Source: Clostridia bacterium (GTDB taxonomy: Bacteria; Bacillota; Clostridia; RUG12999). Taken from it: 7,330 bases of DNA. Position 1 is the stretch's first letter, and every line of letters begins with the position of its first letter. This document shows, piece by piece, positions 1 to 5,966 of this stretch. The DNA lies in NCBI GenBank assembly GCA_017502065.1, contig JAFVVU010000002.1:1-7330 (forward strand), read 5' to 3'. The notes under the pieces are model-generated. The model did no database searches, was not told the DNA's origin, and saw only the letters and a list, made by a program, of their open reading frames with translations. The translations under genes and the position numbers were made by a program.

Positions 1-208
1 TAGGTGAACCAATTGCAGAAACTTTAATACCGTTTTCATCAAGCTGTTTTTTGATGGGTTTGATGCTTTCCTTGTCGTAATCGCCAACGCTTATTCCGTT
101 AATTCCACGCATTTCAATATGTGTAAGACCATATTTTTTTGCGCCTTCCATCTGGATGCCGAAATCTTTATTGATTTCATCTGTAAAACCTGTAATTGTA
201 AATGCCAT
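1..208 (-). CDS. Sugar phosphate isomerase/epimerase, N-terminal part (runs off the window)
   Basis: Sixty-nine codons are visible, beginning MAFTITGFTDEI and reaching IKVSAIGSP at the window edge; the C-terminal part lies outside. The pattern of a first beta strand (TGFTDEI), a helix, then GLTHIEMRGI, a KPIKKQLDENGIKVSAIGSP strand-helix-strand is typical of the xylose-isomerase-like TIM-barrel family (AP endonuclease 2 superfamily), whose members isomerise or epimerise sugars or keto-inositols using a divalent metal. The metal ligands are beyond the window, so the substrate is unknown. The ATG at 206-208 is preceded by AAAGGAG (216-222) at 7-nt spacing. The gene has its own strong promoter and an upstream direct repeat matching the one before the 6076 operon, so I infer shared control with that second isomerase. 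Family call is fairly sure; substrate is not. Confidence 0.82.
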   Translation of the reverse strand, partial: MAFTITGFTDEINKDFGIQMEGAKKYGLTHIEMRGINGISVGDYDKESIKPIKKQLDENGIKVSAIGSP

Positions 209-246
209 AATAACACTCCTTTTGCATAATAATTGCATTTTACCTT

Positions 247-275
247 ATTATATAGTAAAAAAAGCTTTTTGTAAA
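247..275 (-). promoter_or_regulatory. Sigma-A promoter of the 1-208 isomerase gene
   Basis: On the minus strand, TTTACA (275-270) is followed after exactly 17 bp by TATAAT (252-247). Transcription would start near 240, giving a leader of about 30 nt before the ATG at 208. The -10 is perfect and the -35 matches five of six positions. Confidence 0.8.
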
Positions 276-280
276 TAGTG

Positions 281-310
281 TATCTTGCGGTCGATATTGC
301 AAATCTTGCC
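281..310 (-). promoter_or_regulatory. Candidate AraC-type operator (21-bp-phased direct repeat)
   Basis: Reading the minus strand, GGCAAGATT (310-302) and CGCAAGATA (289-281) are direct repeats offset by 21 bp, two helical turns. The promoter-proximal copy ends 5 bp before the -35 at 275. This spacing and placement match the half-sites of AraC-family activators that contact RNA polymerase from just upstream of -35. The same geometry and a nearly identical motif recur at 5967-5996. Binding by the AraC-type protein encoded at 5122-5952 is inferred. Confidence 0.6.
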
Positions 311-367
311 ATTTGCGGTGTAATAAAATAAAAAAATAAAAAATAAACTTTAATATAGTATAAAAAG

Positions 368-375
368 AAGGAGGT
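368..375 (+). promoter_or_regulatory. Strong ribosome binding site of the 382 gene
   Basis: AAGGAGGT lies 6 nt before the ATG at 382 and is a near-perfect anti-16S match. It makes this small gene's start convincing despite its short length. No clear sigma-A -35 is visible in the A/T-rich tract before it (320-360), although TATAGT at 354-359 could act as a -10; a sporulation sigma factor is possible but no confident match was found. Confidence 0.75.
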
Positions 376-381
376 ATAAAA

Positions 382-651
382 ATGGAAACAAGAAGGTCAA
401 GAGCAGTGAAAAAGGAAGCAAAACCGCAAAAAGGGGAAGTGAAAATATTTATACAACTGCTGGTGTGTGTAGCTCTTATATGCGGATTTATGATTTTTAA
501 AGACAGTCCGCTCCCGAACGGGAAAACTCCGGCTGAATATGTTTCGCATTTTTTGAATACAACAGTAAATATGGAGGAAATTGTAAAAAAACTTAATCCA
601 GATGGAGAAACAGAGGACTCTGTTGCGGTGTCGGGAAGTGCTGAAGAATAA
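382..651 (+). CDS. Small single-pass membrane protein, possible SpoIVFA-like partner without a peptidase domain
   Basis: This 89-residue protein has a basic N-terminus (METRRSRAVKKEAKPQK), one hydrophobic segment at about residues 22-40 (IFIQLLVCVALICGFMIF), and a roughly 45-residue acidic tail. The positive-inside rule places the N-terminus in the cytoplasm and the tail outside, or in the intermembrane space of a forespore. It ends directly against the start of the M50 protease gene, so the two are very probably co-translated. In Bacillus, spoIVFA occupies this position and encodes a membrane anchor with an external LytM (M23) domain that holds and inhibits SpoIVFB. The anchor topology fits, but no M23 domain and no HxH motif are present. 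The function is therefore an inference from position. The gene itself is well supported by its ribosome binding site and coding context. Confidence 0.75.
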   Translation: METRRSRAVKKEAKPQKGEVKIFIQLLVCVALICGFMIFKDSPLPNGKTPAEYVSHFLNTTVNMEEIVKKLNPDGETEDSVAVSGSAEE

Positions 652-1464
652 ATGAAAAGCACGTTTCGGATTTATAAAAATATATTTGCGGATTTTTCGC
701 TTCTTATAACAGCGGCAGTATGTATTGTGAGCGGAAATGAAAATATGTACATAATAGCATTTTCTGCAATAATTCATGAGCTGGCGCATTATGCCGCTGC
801 ATGCCTTTGCGGATTCAAACCGGAAAACTTTGTAATTAAAGGGTTTGGAATAGAGCTTGTCGGCGGAAAATATTTTTCGCCCGGTGTGCTTGCAATTGTT
901 GCCGCCTGCGGACCTGCGGCAAATCTTATTCTTGCATGTATTGCTTTAAAACTGGATATTTTCAGCTTTTTTGTGGTAAATATATCCGTTGCAGTTATAA
1001 ATCTTATTCCGGCTCTTCCGCTTGACGGCGGACACATTTTATATGCATCGGTTTGCAATCTGATAAACAGAAAAACGGCAAAAAAGGTAACACGAATATC
1101 AGGGAAGATAAGCGGTGTTCTGATTACGATTCTTGGTGTTATGGTTCTTTGTGTAAGTAAAATGAATTTCAGCCTTTTGTATATAGGGTTGTTTGTATTC
1201 TTTTCAAATTCATCAAGCTGTTGCAATCCGGTTATTGAAACAATGTGCGCAAAAGAACGTGATATTGAAAAATGTCCTGCTTATGCAATAAAAGATTCAA
1301 TGCGAGCTCTTGATGCAGCAAATGCCATGCCACATAATGCGCTTGGTGTTGTTAAGGACGAAACAGGAGAGTGTTATGGGGTTGTTTCACCCTGCTATCT
1401 TTATAATAAGCTTGCTGAAACGGGTTCTGCATCAACGGTAAAATCAATAATGAAACAAAAATAA
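652..1464 (+). CDS. M50 family intramembrane metalloprotease, SpoIVFB-like
   Basis: The 270-residue protein has the site-2 protease signature: HELAH at residues 42-46 (HExxH zinc site), GPAAN at 87-91, and NLIPALPLDGG at 117-127, where Asp125 is the expected third zinc ligand. Several hydrophobic segments (about 10-50, 78-122, 152-186) give a multi-pass membrane topology. The C-terminal 70 residues contain a CBS-like stretch (ALGVVKDETGECYGVV, 230-245), reminiscent of the ATP-sensing CBS domain of SpoIVFB, which cleaves pro-sigma-K in the mother cell. Length is close to the 288 residues of Bacillus SpoIVFB. The ATG follows the upstream TAA with no gap and lacks a good ribosome binding site of its own, suggesting translational coupling. 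Location near rplU-prp-rpmA also matches Bacillus spoIVFB. Family is near certain; the sporulation role is probable. A housekeeping M50 role remains possible. Confidence 0.88.
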   Translation: MKSTFRIYKNIFADFSLLITAAVCIVSGNENMYIIAFSAIIHELAHYAAACLCGFKPENFVIKGFGIELVGGKYFSPGVLAIVAACGPAANLILACIALKLDIFSFFVVNISVAVINLIPALPLDGGHILYASVCNLINRKTAKKVTRISGKISGVLITILGVMVLCVSKMNFSLLYIGLFVFFSNSSSCCNPVIETMCAKERDIEKCPAYAIKDSMRALDAANAMPHNALGVVKDETGECYGVVSPCYLYNKLAETGSASTVKSIMKQK

Positions 1465-1489
1465 GCGGTGAGCCTGCACCGCTTATTTT
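1458..1489. terminator. Bidirectional intrinsic terminator between convergent genes
   Basis: A perfect 13-bp stem, AAAATAAGCGGTG (1458-1470) with CACCGCTTATTTT (1477-1489), closes a 6-nt loop. The A and T tracts in the stem provide a U-rich end in both directions; the minus-strand run is longer because it continues into TGTTT. The plus-strand stop codon (1462-1464) lies inside the stem and the minus-strand stop codon (1490-1488) overlaps its edge. Confidence 0.88.
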
Positions 1490-2123
1490 AAAATTCAATA
1501 AGGTCATTTAAATTTTCATCAAGAAGAGCCGTTCTTTCGGTTTTATATTCATCAATTCGGAAGTCGGTATACTTTTCAAGTGCTTCAATAAGAAGCTCAG
1601 GCTTAAGGTTTGTTTCGCCACAGCGTACAGTTGCAAAAAGTGTCTGTCCGTCGGCAAAAACAGAACGGATAAACGGCTTTATATCCGTATCCTTAACGCC
1701 GCTTTTTGTTTTTTTCGGCATTATTATTTCCGGCATATCAAGGAGCTTTACCGGGTCGGTAATTTCACCTGAAACTGTAATTTTATACTGCGCAAACGTA
1801 AGCGACGTAAAGGGAGACTTCGCAAATTCTTTTTTTGCGGCAAGAACCTTAAAACCGCTTGGGAGATGTTCATTAAGTGTTATTGCAAGGTCTTTCGGTG
1901 AAATCTCTTCGTCAACACCAATAAGAGCAAGCTCGCAGCTGCTTGAAATTCCTATACCGATAGGATTTGCAAAGGTCATTATCGGATGTGGATTGAACCC
2001 CTGCGACATACTCATTGTAATTCCTGCACGGCGCATTGTTCTGCCGAACATCCGGACAGTGTCGAGATGAGAAACATACTTTACTTTTTCGTCTTTAAAA
2101 AACTTTATGATATATTTACCCAT
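1488..2123 (-). CDS. TIGR03936 family radical SAM-associated protein (DUF2344)
   Basis: This 211-residue soluble protein carries the hallmarks of DUF2344: KYVSHLDTVRMFGRTMRRAGI near residues 15-35, then MSQGFNPHP ending at 47, followed by FANPIGIGISSSCELALI. The length is typical. The family is encoded next to, or fused to, TIGR03960 radical-SAM proteins; its biochemical role is not established to my knowledge. The start ATG (2123-2121) lies inside the end of the upstream radical-SAM gene with an 8-nt overlap (ATGGGTAA), and GGGGTGA (2136-2130) can serve as ribosome binding site, so the two products are likely made in a fixed ratio and work together. There are no cysteine motifs for an Fe-S cluster here, so it is not itself a radical-SAM enzyme. 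Confidence 0.9.
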   Translation of the reverse strand: MGKYIIKFFKDEKVKYVSHLDTVRMFGRTMRRAGITMSMSQGFNPHPIMTFANPIGIGISSSCELALIGVDEEISPKDLAITLNEHLPSGFKVLAAKKEFAKSPFTSLTFAQYKITVSGEITDPVKLLDMPEIIMPKKTKSGVKDTDIKPFIRSVFADGQTLFATVRCGETNLKPELLIEALEKYTDFRIDEYKTERTALLDENLNDLIEF

Positions 2124-3936
2124 TCTGTTTCACCCCGCATTTCCCCATAAGACCGCAGCCTGCGCATTTTTCACGGCAGTTTGGAGTTGTTTTTTCATCA
2201 TATGCCTTTTTACATTCATTTATAAAGAACTGTTTTGTAACGCCGCAGTCAATAATATCCCACGGAAGAACCTCGTCAAAATCACGCTTTCGAGCATAGA
2301 ATGCAGAGTCAATACCTGCCTGCTCAAACGCCTGCATCCATACATCATAATCGAAAAATTCATCCCATCCGTCAAACTTGCAACCAAGCTTGTGTGCATT
2401 TAAAAGCACCTGAGAAAGTCTGCGGTCGCCACGTGAAAATACACCTTCAAGGACGCTCACATAGGACTCGTGGTAGTTGTAGTTTATCATACGTGTTTTT
2501 ATGTTATCTTTAATATGCATCTGCTTTTCGCGAAGCTCGGGAATAGTGTTCTGTCGTTCCCACTGGAACGGCGTAAACGGTTTTGGCACAAAGGACGAAA
2601 CGCTTGTCGTAATACGACCTCTGCCGATTCCTTTACCGCCTTTTTTGATTTCATAATATTTATCTGCAACGCTTTCCGAAAGCTTTGCAATACCAATAAC
2701 ATCGTCAATTGTTTCCGTGGGAAGACCAATCATAAAATAAAGCTTAACGCTTGTCCATCCGCCCTCAAATGCAATGGACACACTTCTCATTAAATCTTCT
2801 TCGGTAACGTTTTTGTTTATAACGTCGCGCATACGCTGAGACCCTGCTTCAGGCGCAAATGTAAGAGAGCTTTTTCTTACGCTCTGAATTTTCTGCATAA
2901 GGCCTGCAGAAAAATTATCCACACGAAGAGAGGGGAGTGCCATATTAATCTTCTTTTCTGTCGTTATTTCAAGAAGTCTGTTTGTCAGGTTTTCAAGGTC
3001 GGTATAATCACTTGTGCTGAGCGATGTAAGCGAAATTTCTTCATATCCCGTAGAATCAATCAGCTTGCATGCAAGGTCACAAAGTCTGTCGGTACTACGT
3101 TCTCTTACGGGACGGTAAATAAATCCTGCCTGACAGAATCTGCAACCGCGGATACATCCGCGGAACAGCTCAAGCATAATTCGGTCGTGTACAATTTCTG
3201 TAAACGGCACAACCATTTCTTCGGGATAATCCACGCTGTCCATGTTTTCAATAATACGCTTTTTAACCGTTTTCGGTACAAAATCGTATTTTGGAGTATA
3301 TTCTTTTATAGTACCGTCATCGTTATATGATACATTATAAAACGACGGAACATAAATTCCTTCAATAGCGGAAATCTGTTTTAAAAATTCAAAACGGGAA
3401 AGTCTGTCGTCTTTCCATTTGCTGTATACGTCAAGAACCTCGTTCCATATTTCTTCGCCCTCGCCAATAAGAAAGAAATCGCAGAAATCCGCAAGCGGCT
3501 CAGGGTTGTATGCACAAGGACCGCCCATGCAGACAAATGTATCTTCTTCACCTCTGTCGGCAGATAAAAGGGGAATACCTGCAAGGTCAAGCATACTGAG
3601 TATGTTGGTGTAGCTCATTTCATATTGCAGGGTAAATCCGACAAAATCAAAATCTTTTATCGGGTCTTTGCTTTCAAGACCGTAAAGAGGTAACTCCGCC
3701 TTTTTCATTTCATCCTGCATATCAACCCAGGGGGCAAATACACGCTCAACCCATGTATCAGAACGCTTATTAAGACCGTGATATAAAATCTTCATTCCAA
3801 GATGGCTCATTCCCACCTCGTACACATCAGGGAAACAAAACGCAAAACGGATTTTGGTGTTTTTATCTTTTATTATACTGTTAAGCTCGCCACCGGTATA
3901 TCTTGCGGCTTTTTGTACTTTGTTGAGAATATTCAT
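2116..3936 (-). CDS. TIGR03960 family radical SAM protein (B12-binding-like N-terminus)
   Basis: The chosen start gives 606 residues (MNILNKVQKAARYTGGE). The ORF stays open a further 30 codons upstream, but that part is a low-complexity hydrophobic run through the promoter region, while GGAG (3948-3945) sits 8 nt before the ATG at 3936. The N-terminal half (about 25-200) resembles a B12-binding Rossmann domain: FCFPDVYEVGMSHLG, DFDFVGFTLQYEMSYTN, CMGGPCAYNPEPLADFCD. The radical-SAM core starts with CIRGCRFC: Cys261, Cys265 and Cys268 (CxxxCxxC) ligate a 4Fe-4S cluster that cleaves S-adenosylmethionine. SLTFAPEAGSQRMRDVINKN (357-376) and KLYFMIGLPTET (398-409) are further core motifs. A C-terminal cysteine group (587, 591, 594, 600) may bind another metal centre. 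The substrate is unknown. It forms an operon with the overlapping DUF2344 gene. Confidence 0.92.
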   Translation of the reverse strand: MNILNKVQKAARYTGGELNSIIKDKNTKIRFAFCFPDVYEVGMSHLGMKILYHGLNKRSDTWVERVFAPWVDMQDEMKKAELPLYGLESKDPIKDFDFVGFTLQYEMSYTNILSMLDLAGIPLLSADRGEEDTFVCMGGPCAYNPEPLADFCDFFLIGEGEEIWNEVLDVYSKWKDDRLSRFEFLKQISAIEGIYVPSFYNVSYNDDGTIKEYTPKYDFVPKTVKKRIIENMDSVDYPEEMVVPFTEIVHDRIMLELFRGCIRGCRFCQAGFIYRPVRERSTDRLCDLACKLIDSTGYEEISLTSLSTSDYTDLENLTNRLLEITTEKKINMALPSLRVDNFSAGLMQKIQSVRKSSLTFAPEAGSQRMRDVINKNVTEEDLMRSVSIAFEGGWTSVKLYFMIGLPTETIDDVIGIAKLSESVADKYYEIKKGGKGIGRGRITTSVSSFVPKPFTPFQWERQNTIPELREKQMHIKDNIKTRMINYNYHESYVSVLEGVFSRGDRRLSQVLLNAHKLGCKFDGWDEFFDYDVWMQAFEQAGIDSAFYARKRDFDEVLPWDIIDCGVTKQFFINECKKAYDEKTTPNCREKCAGCGLMGKCGVKQNG

Positions 3937-3944
3937 AGTTTTCG

Positions 3945-3948
3945 CTCC
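3945..3948 (-). promoter_or_regulatory. Ribosome binding site fixing the radical-SAM gene start at 3936
   Basis: On the minus strand GGAG (3948-3945) is 8 nt upstream of the ATG at 3936-3934. A possible start farther upstream, at 4026, would lie upstream of the predicted promoter and so outside the transcript. Confidence 0.65.
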
Positions 3949-3966
3949 AAAAAATATAATATAAAT

Positions 3967-3995
3967 ATTATATAACAAGAATAAACAAAAAACAA
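3967..3995 (-). promoter_or_regulatory. Probable sigma-A promoter of the radical-SAM operon
   Basis: Minus strand TTGTTT (3995-3990), 17-bp spacer, TATAAT (3972-3967). The -10 is perfect and the -35 is moderate (four of six). Transcription would start near 3960, about 25 nt before the ATG. The promoter is back to back with the rplU promoter, 25 bp away. The surrounding tract is very A/T-rich, so a chance match is possible. Confidence 0.6.
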
Positions 3996-4019
3996 GATAA
4001 AAATTATAGGGAGAAAAGG

Positions 4020-4048
4020 TTGACAAATGAATTTTTTTATGTTATAAT
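4020..4048 (+). promoter_or_regulatory. Full-consensus sigma-A promoter of the rplU operon
   Basis: TTGACA (4020-4025), a 17-bp spacer and TATAAT (4043-4048) match the sigma-A consensus at all twelve positions with ideal spacing. TGT just before the -10 (4040-4042) also gives the extended TGn element. Transcription should start near 4055. This suits a constitutively strong ribosomal-protein operon. Confidence 0.92.
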
Positions 4049-4054
4049 TCATTA

Positions 4055-4119
4055 TTAGCCGCATGGGGCAGGTTATAAATCCCATTTGGGTACCTGGTTG
4101 TCCGGCGAGTATGGAGGAT
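4055..4119 (+). ncRNA. Structured 5' leader of rplU, resembling the Firmicute L21 leader
   Basis: Between the promoter and the rplU ribosome binding site the transcript can fold into nested stems: GCCG (4058-4061) with CGGC (4103-4106), CAGGT (4069-4073) with ACCTG (4092-4096), and CCC (4081-4083) with GGG (4088-4090) around a 4-nt loop. Low-GC Gram-positive bacteria carry a conserved L21 leader (Rfam family L21_leader) here, thought to mediate autoregulation by a ribosomal protein. Position and nested stems fit; I could not test a covariance model, so identity with that family is likely, not proven. Confidence 0.62.
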
Positions 4120-4125
4120 GGAGGT
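4120..4125 (+). promoter_or_regulatory. Ribosome binding site deciding the rplU start
   Basis: GGAGGT lies 6 nt before the ATG at 4132. Two in-frame ATGs farther upstream (4063 and 4111) fall in the structured leader or overlap this site, and would add residues not seen in L21 proteins. Confidence 0.8.
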
Positions 4126-4131
4126 GCTACT

Positions 4132-4440
4132 ATGTACGCAGTTGTTGAAACAGGCGGCAAACAGTACAAGGTTGAAAAAGGCGACGTTATTTTCGTTGAA
4201 AAAACAGGCGCAGCAGAAGGCGAAAAAATCAATCTTGACGTTGTTGCTATTATCGATGGTGAAAATTCAAAAATTGGTGCTCCGTTAGTTGAAGGCGCTA
4301 CTGTAACAGCAGAAGTTCTTGCTAACACAAAAGGCAAAAAAATCAGAATTTTCAAGTACAAATCAAAAAAAGGCTATCACAAACGCCAGGGCCACAGACA
4401 GCCGCTTGATAAGATTTCTATCAGCGAAATCAATGCTTAA
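4132..4440 (+). CDS. rplU: 50S ribosomal protein L21
   Basis: The 102-residue product begins MYAVVETGGKQYKVEKGD, the conserved start of bacterial L21, and ends with the basic 23S-rRNA-contacting region KYKSKKGYHKRQGHRQP near residues 79-95. Length is the family norm (about 102-105). L21 binds 23S rRNA in the large subunit, close to L20. It is first in an operon with prp and rpmA, an arrangement conserved in Firmicutes, driven by a full-consensus promoter and preceded by a structured leader that may allow feedback control. Codon use is biased toward GTT, GAA, AAA and GCT/GCA, as expected for a highly expressed gene here. Confidence 0.97.
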   Translation: MYAVVETGGKQYKVEKGDVIFVEKTGAAEGEKINLDVVAIIDGENSKIGAPLVEGATVTAEVLANTKGKKIRIFKYKSKKGYHKRQGHRQPLDKISISEINA

Positions 4441-4443
4441 TGT

Positions 4444-4788
4444 ATGACTAAGTTAAAGTTTATACAGGACAAAAGTGGCAATTTTGTTGCATTTCGTATG
4501 CAGGGGCATGCAGGATATGCAGCAGAAGGAAACGACATTGTGTGTGCAGCATTGTCTGCATGCGTACAGCTTTTTGAACAAAGTGTGGTTGAACTTTTAG
4601 GTGAGGAAAAAGGCTCGTTTACAGCCAATGAAAAAACAACCGAAATTTCTTTTTCATTACCCGATGTGGATGATGAAAAGAAAAAAGTGTTTTATCTTCT
4701 TATTTCTTCATTTTATAAGTATGTTACCAGACTTCAAAAGCAATATAAGAAAAACATATATTGTGAAACGGAGGTTAAACCATGTTAA
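4444..4788 (+). CDS. prp: Ribosomal-processing cysteine protease Prp
   Basis: This 114-residue protein has the two catalytic elements of Prp (YsxB family): GHAGYA with His22, and [10 protein letters not shown] with Cys34. Prp removes the N-terminal extension of L27 in Firmicutes, exposing residues needed for peptidyl-transferase centre function; it acts in the cytoplasm before or during 50S assembly. Its substrate is encoded immediately downstream, and the genes overlap by 7 nt (ATGTTAA). It starts 3 nt after the rplU stop and has no recognisable ribosome binding site, so translation is probably coupled to rplU at a lower level, suiting a catalytic protein made beside abundant structural ones. 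Length is in the usual range of about 105-115. Confidence 0.95.
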   Translation: MTKLKFIQDKSGNFVAFRMQGHAGYAAEGNDIVCAALSACVQLFEQSVVELLGEEKGSFTANEKTTEISFSLPDVDDEKKKVFYLLISSFYKYVTRLQKQYKKNIYCETEVKPC

Positions 4789-5066
4789 GACTGGATTTGC
4801 AATTCTTTGCACATAAAAAAGGTGTGGGAAGCACAAAGAACGGCCGTGACAGTGAGTCCAAAAGACTTGGACCGAAACGTGCTGACGGACAGAGTGTTCT
4901 CGCAGGTAATATCCTCGTTAAACAGAGAGGAACAAAAATTCATCCGGGTGCTAACGTAGGCAAAGGAAGCGACGATACACTCTTCGCTCTTATCGACGGC
5001 ACAGTTAAATTTGAAAGATGGGGACGCGACAAGAAAAAGGTTAGCGTGTATCCGATCGCTCAGTAA
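4782..5066 (+). CDS. rpmA: 50S ribosomal protein L27 with cleavable N-terminal extension
   Basis: The 94-residue precursor begins [20 protein letters not shown]. The LDLQFF extension followed by AHKKG is the Firmicute form in which Prp cuts after the second Phe (residue 9), leaving Ala10 as the mature N-terminus. The mature tail reaches toward the peptidyl-transferase centre. The core ([33 protein letters not shown]) is typical L27, and total length is normal. GGAGG (4770-4774) gives it a strong ribosome binding site inside the end of prp, allowing higher expression than the protease. A hairpin terminator follows at once; obg, which is often next in Firmicutes, is not present here. Confidence 0.97.
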   Translation: MLRLDLQFFAHKKGVGSTKNGRDSESKRLGPKRADGQSVLAGNILVKQRGTKIHPGANVGKGSDDTLFALIDGTVKFERWGRDKKKVSVYPIAQ

Positions 5067-5078
5067 TTTAAAAATGAT

Positions 5079-5113
5079 AAACCGCAAGGAAACTCCTTGC
5101 GGTTTTTGTTTTT
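5079..5113 (+). terminator. Intrinsic terminator of the rplU-prp-rpmA operon
   Basis: A 12-bp perfect stem, AAACCGCAAGGA (5079-5090) with TCCTTGCGGTTT (5094-5105), around AAC, is followed by a T-rich tail ending at 5113. In the reverse direction the stem is followed by TATCATTTTTAAA, so it may also stop the convergent araC-type transcript, though less efficiently. Confidence 0.92.
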
Positions 5114-5121
5114 CAGTTGCA

Positions 5122-5952
5122 CTATGTGCGGCTTTCTTTTTTTGCTTTTTTATATGCGGAGGGGGAAACACCGTAATATTTTTTGAAGGTTTTTGCAAAA
5201 TAAGCCGGACTTTCAAATCCACTGCCATAGCAGGCATCGTGAATGGCAGAATCTTTTCTGGACAGAATTTGCGCTGCCTTTTCGCACCTGCAAAGATTAA
5301 TGTATGAAAATACCGTATGAGATGTTACACGTTTAAATTCGTGACAAAGGTGATATTTATTTACACCTGTTTCCTTTGCAAGCATATCAAGTGTAAGTTG
5401 TTCGGTGAAATGAGCATTGATATAACCTATTGCAATTTTTGAAATTTCAACACAGGATGCTCCGGCTTCGGAATACAAAGTGCCGGATGCGGAATAATTC
5501 TTGCAAAGGTATACCAGCAAATTAAGAATACTGCTTCGTATCGTTGCGGTTTTATACAATCCGTCATTGTCAAAGCTTTCTGTAACTTTGGAAAAAAGCT
5601 TCCGTGCAGTATCATCATTAACAGAACTTGTAAATATCGTGTTTTTAATATCAATATCATTTTCTTCAAAAAAAGTTTCGTCAATAATAAGACAGTCATA
5701 TTTTACAGCAGTATCTGTTGAAATAGTGTGCTGATAGTTGGAATTTATTATAAAAATATCACCAACAGTTAAATTATAATTTATCATATTACAAAGCACG
5801 CTGCCGTTTCCGCTTTTGCAAAACAGAATTTCCACTGCAGGATGCCAGGTGGAAAGAGTAATACCGGGATGAGACCTTCCAATATTTTTGTGTAAATAAA
5901 AAGGAAGACGTTTGTTTTTATGTGTATGCACTTCAAAACTTGTGTTATTCAT
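5122..5952 (-). CDS. AraC family transcriptional regulator (cupin sensor plus double HTH)
   Basis: The 276-residue protein has an N-terminal cupin-type sensor (about 20-95, including HPGITLSTWHPAVEILFCKSG and VGDIFIINSNYQHTI) and a C-terminal AraC/XylS DNA-binding domain (about 170-270). The first helix-turn-helix spans about 187-208 (TLDMLAKETGVNKYHLCHEF) and the second 236-259, followed by the family signature GFESPAYFAKTFKKYYGVSP. Such proteins bind sugars or related ligands and contact two direct half-sites about 21 bp apart. The start ATG (5952-5950) has AAGGAG (5965-5960) at 7-nt spacing. It is divergent from the isomerase-oxidoreductase operon, which it probably activates from the repeat at 5967-5996; that repeat lies in its own leader, suggesting autoregulation. 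The ligand is unknown. Confidence 0.93.
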   Translation of the reverse strand: MNNTSFEVHTHKNKRLPFYLHKNIGRSHPGITLSTWHPAVEILFCKSGNGSVLCNMINYNLTVGDIFIINSNYQHTISTDTAVKYDCLIIDETFFEENDIDIKNTIFTSSVNDDTARKLFSKVTESFDNDGLYKTATIRSSILNLLVYLCKNYSASGTLYSEAGASCVEISKIAIGYINAHFTEQLTLDMLAKETGVNKYHLCHEFKRVTSHTVFSYINLCRCEKAAQILSRKDSAIHDACYGSGFESPAYFAKTFKKYYGVSPSAYKKAKKESRT

Positions 5953-5966
5953 AAAAAGACTCCTTC

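Noticed and set aside
299..316. Inverted repeat GCAAAT-N6-ATTTGC as a separate operator or hairpin.
   Set aside because: It overlaps the distal half-site of the 21-bp-phased direct repeat and has only 6 bp per arm in A/T-rich DNA; the direct repeat with matched geometry elsewhere explains the region better.
320..360. Sporulation sigma-E or sigma-K promoter for the small membrane protein and protease genes.
   Set aside because: I looked for the characteristic -10 and -35 motifs and found only A/T-rich sequence with a weak TATAGT; no confident match can be claimed.
789..1226. Long open frame on the strand opposite the M50 protease gene.
   Set aside because: It is a shadow of a gene with clear HELAH and LDGG motifs, has no ribosome binding site and resembles no known protein. 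The same reasoning removes other antisense frames over recognised genes.
3899..3907. Another copy of the operator-like 9-mer (minus strand CGCAAGATA).
   Set aside because: It lies inside the radical-SAM coding region (encoding Ala-Ala-Arg-Tyr), has no partner 21 bp away and is downstream of that gene's promoter. It is a chance match and shows that a single half-site is not meaningful without its pair.
3937..4026. Thirty-residue hydrophobic extension of the radical-SAM protein that could look like a membrane anchor or signal peptide.
   Set aside because: It would be encoded by the A/T-rich promoter region upstream of the predicted transcription start; the ATG at 3936 has GGAG at good spacing and gives a normal family N-terminus.
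4063..4131. N-terminal extension of L21 from an upstream in-frame ATG.
   Set aside because: The extension is translated from the structured leader, is not L21-like, and the ATG at 4132 has an ideal ribosome binding site.
5011..5307. Plus-strand open frame running through the rpmA terminator into the AraC-type gene.
   Set aside because: It crosses a strong terminator and overlaps two well-supported genes on other frames; its hydrophobic look comes from the T-rich terminator tail.
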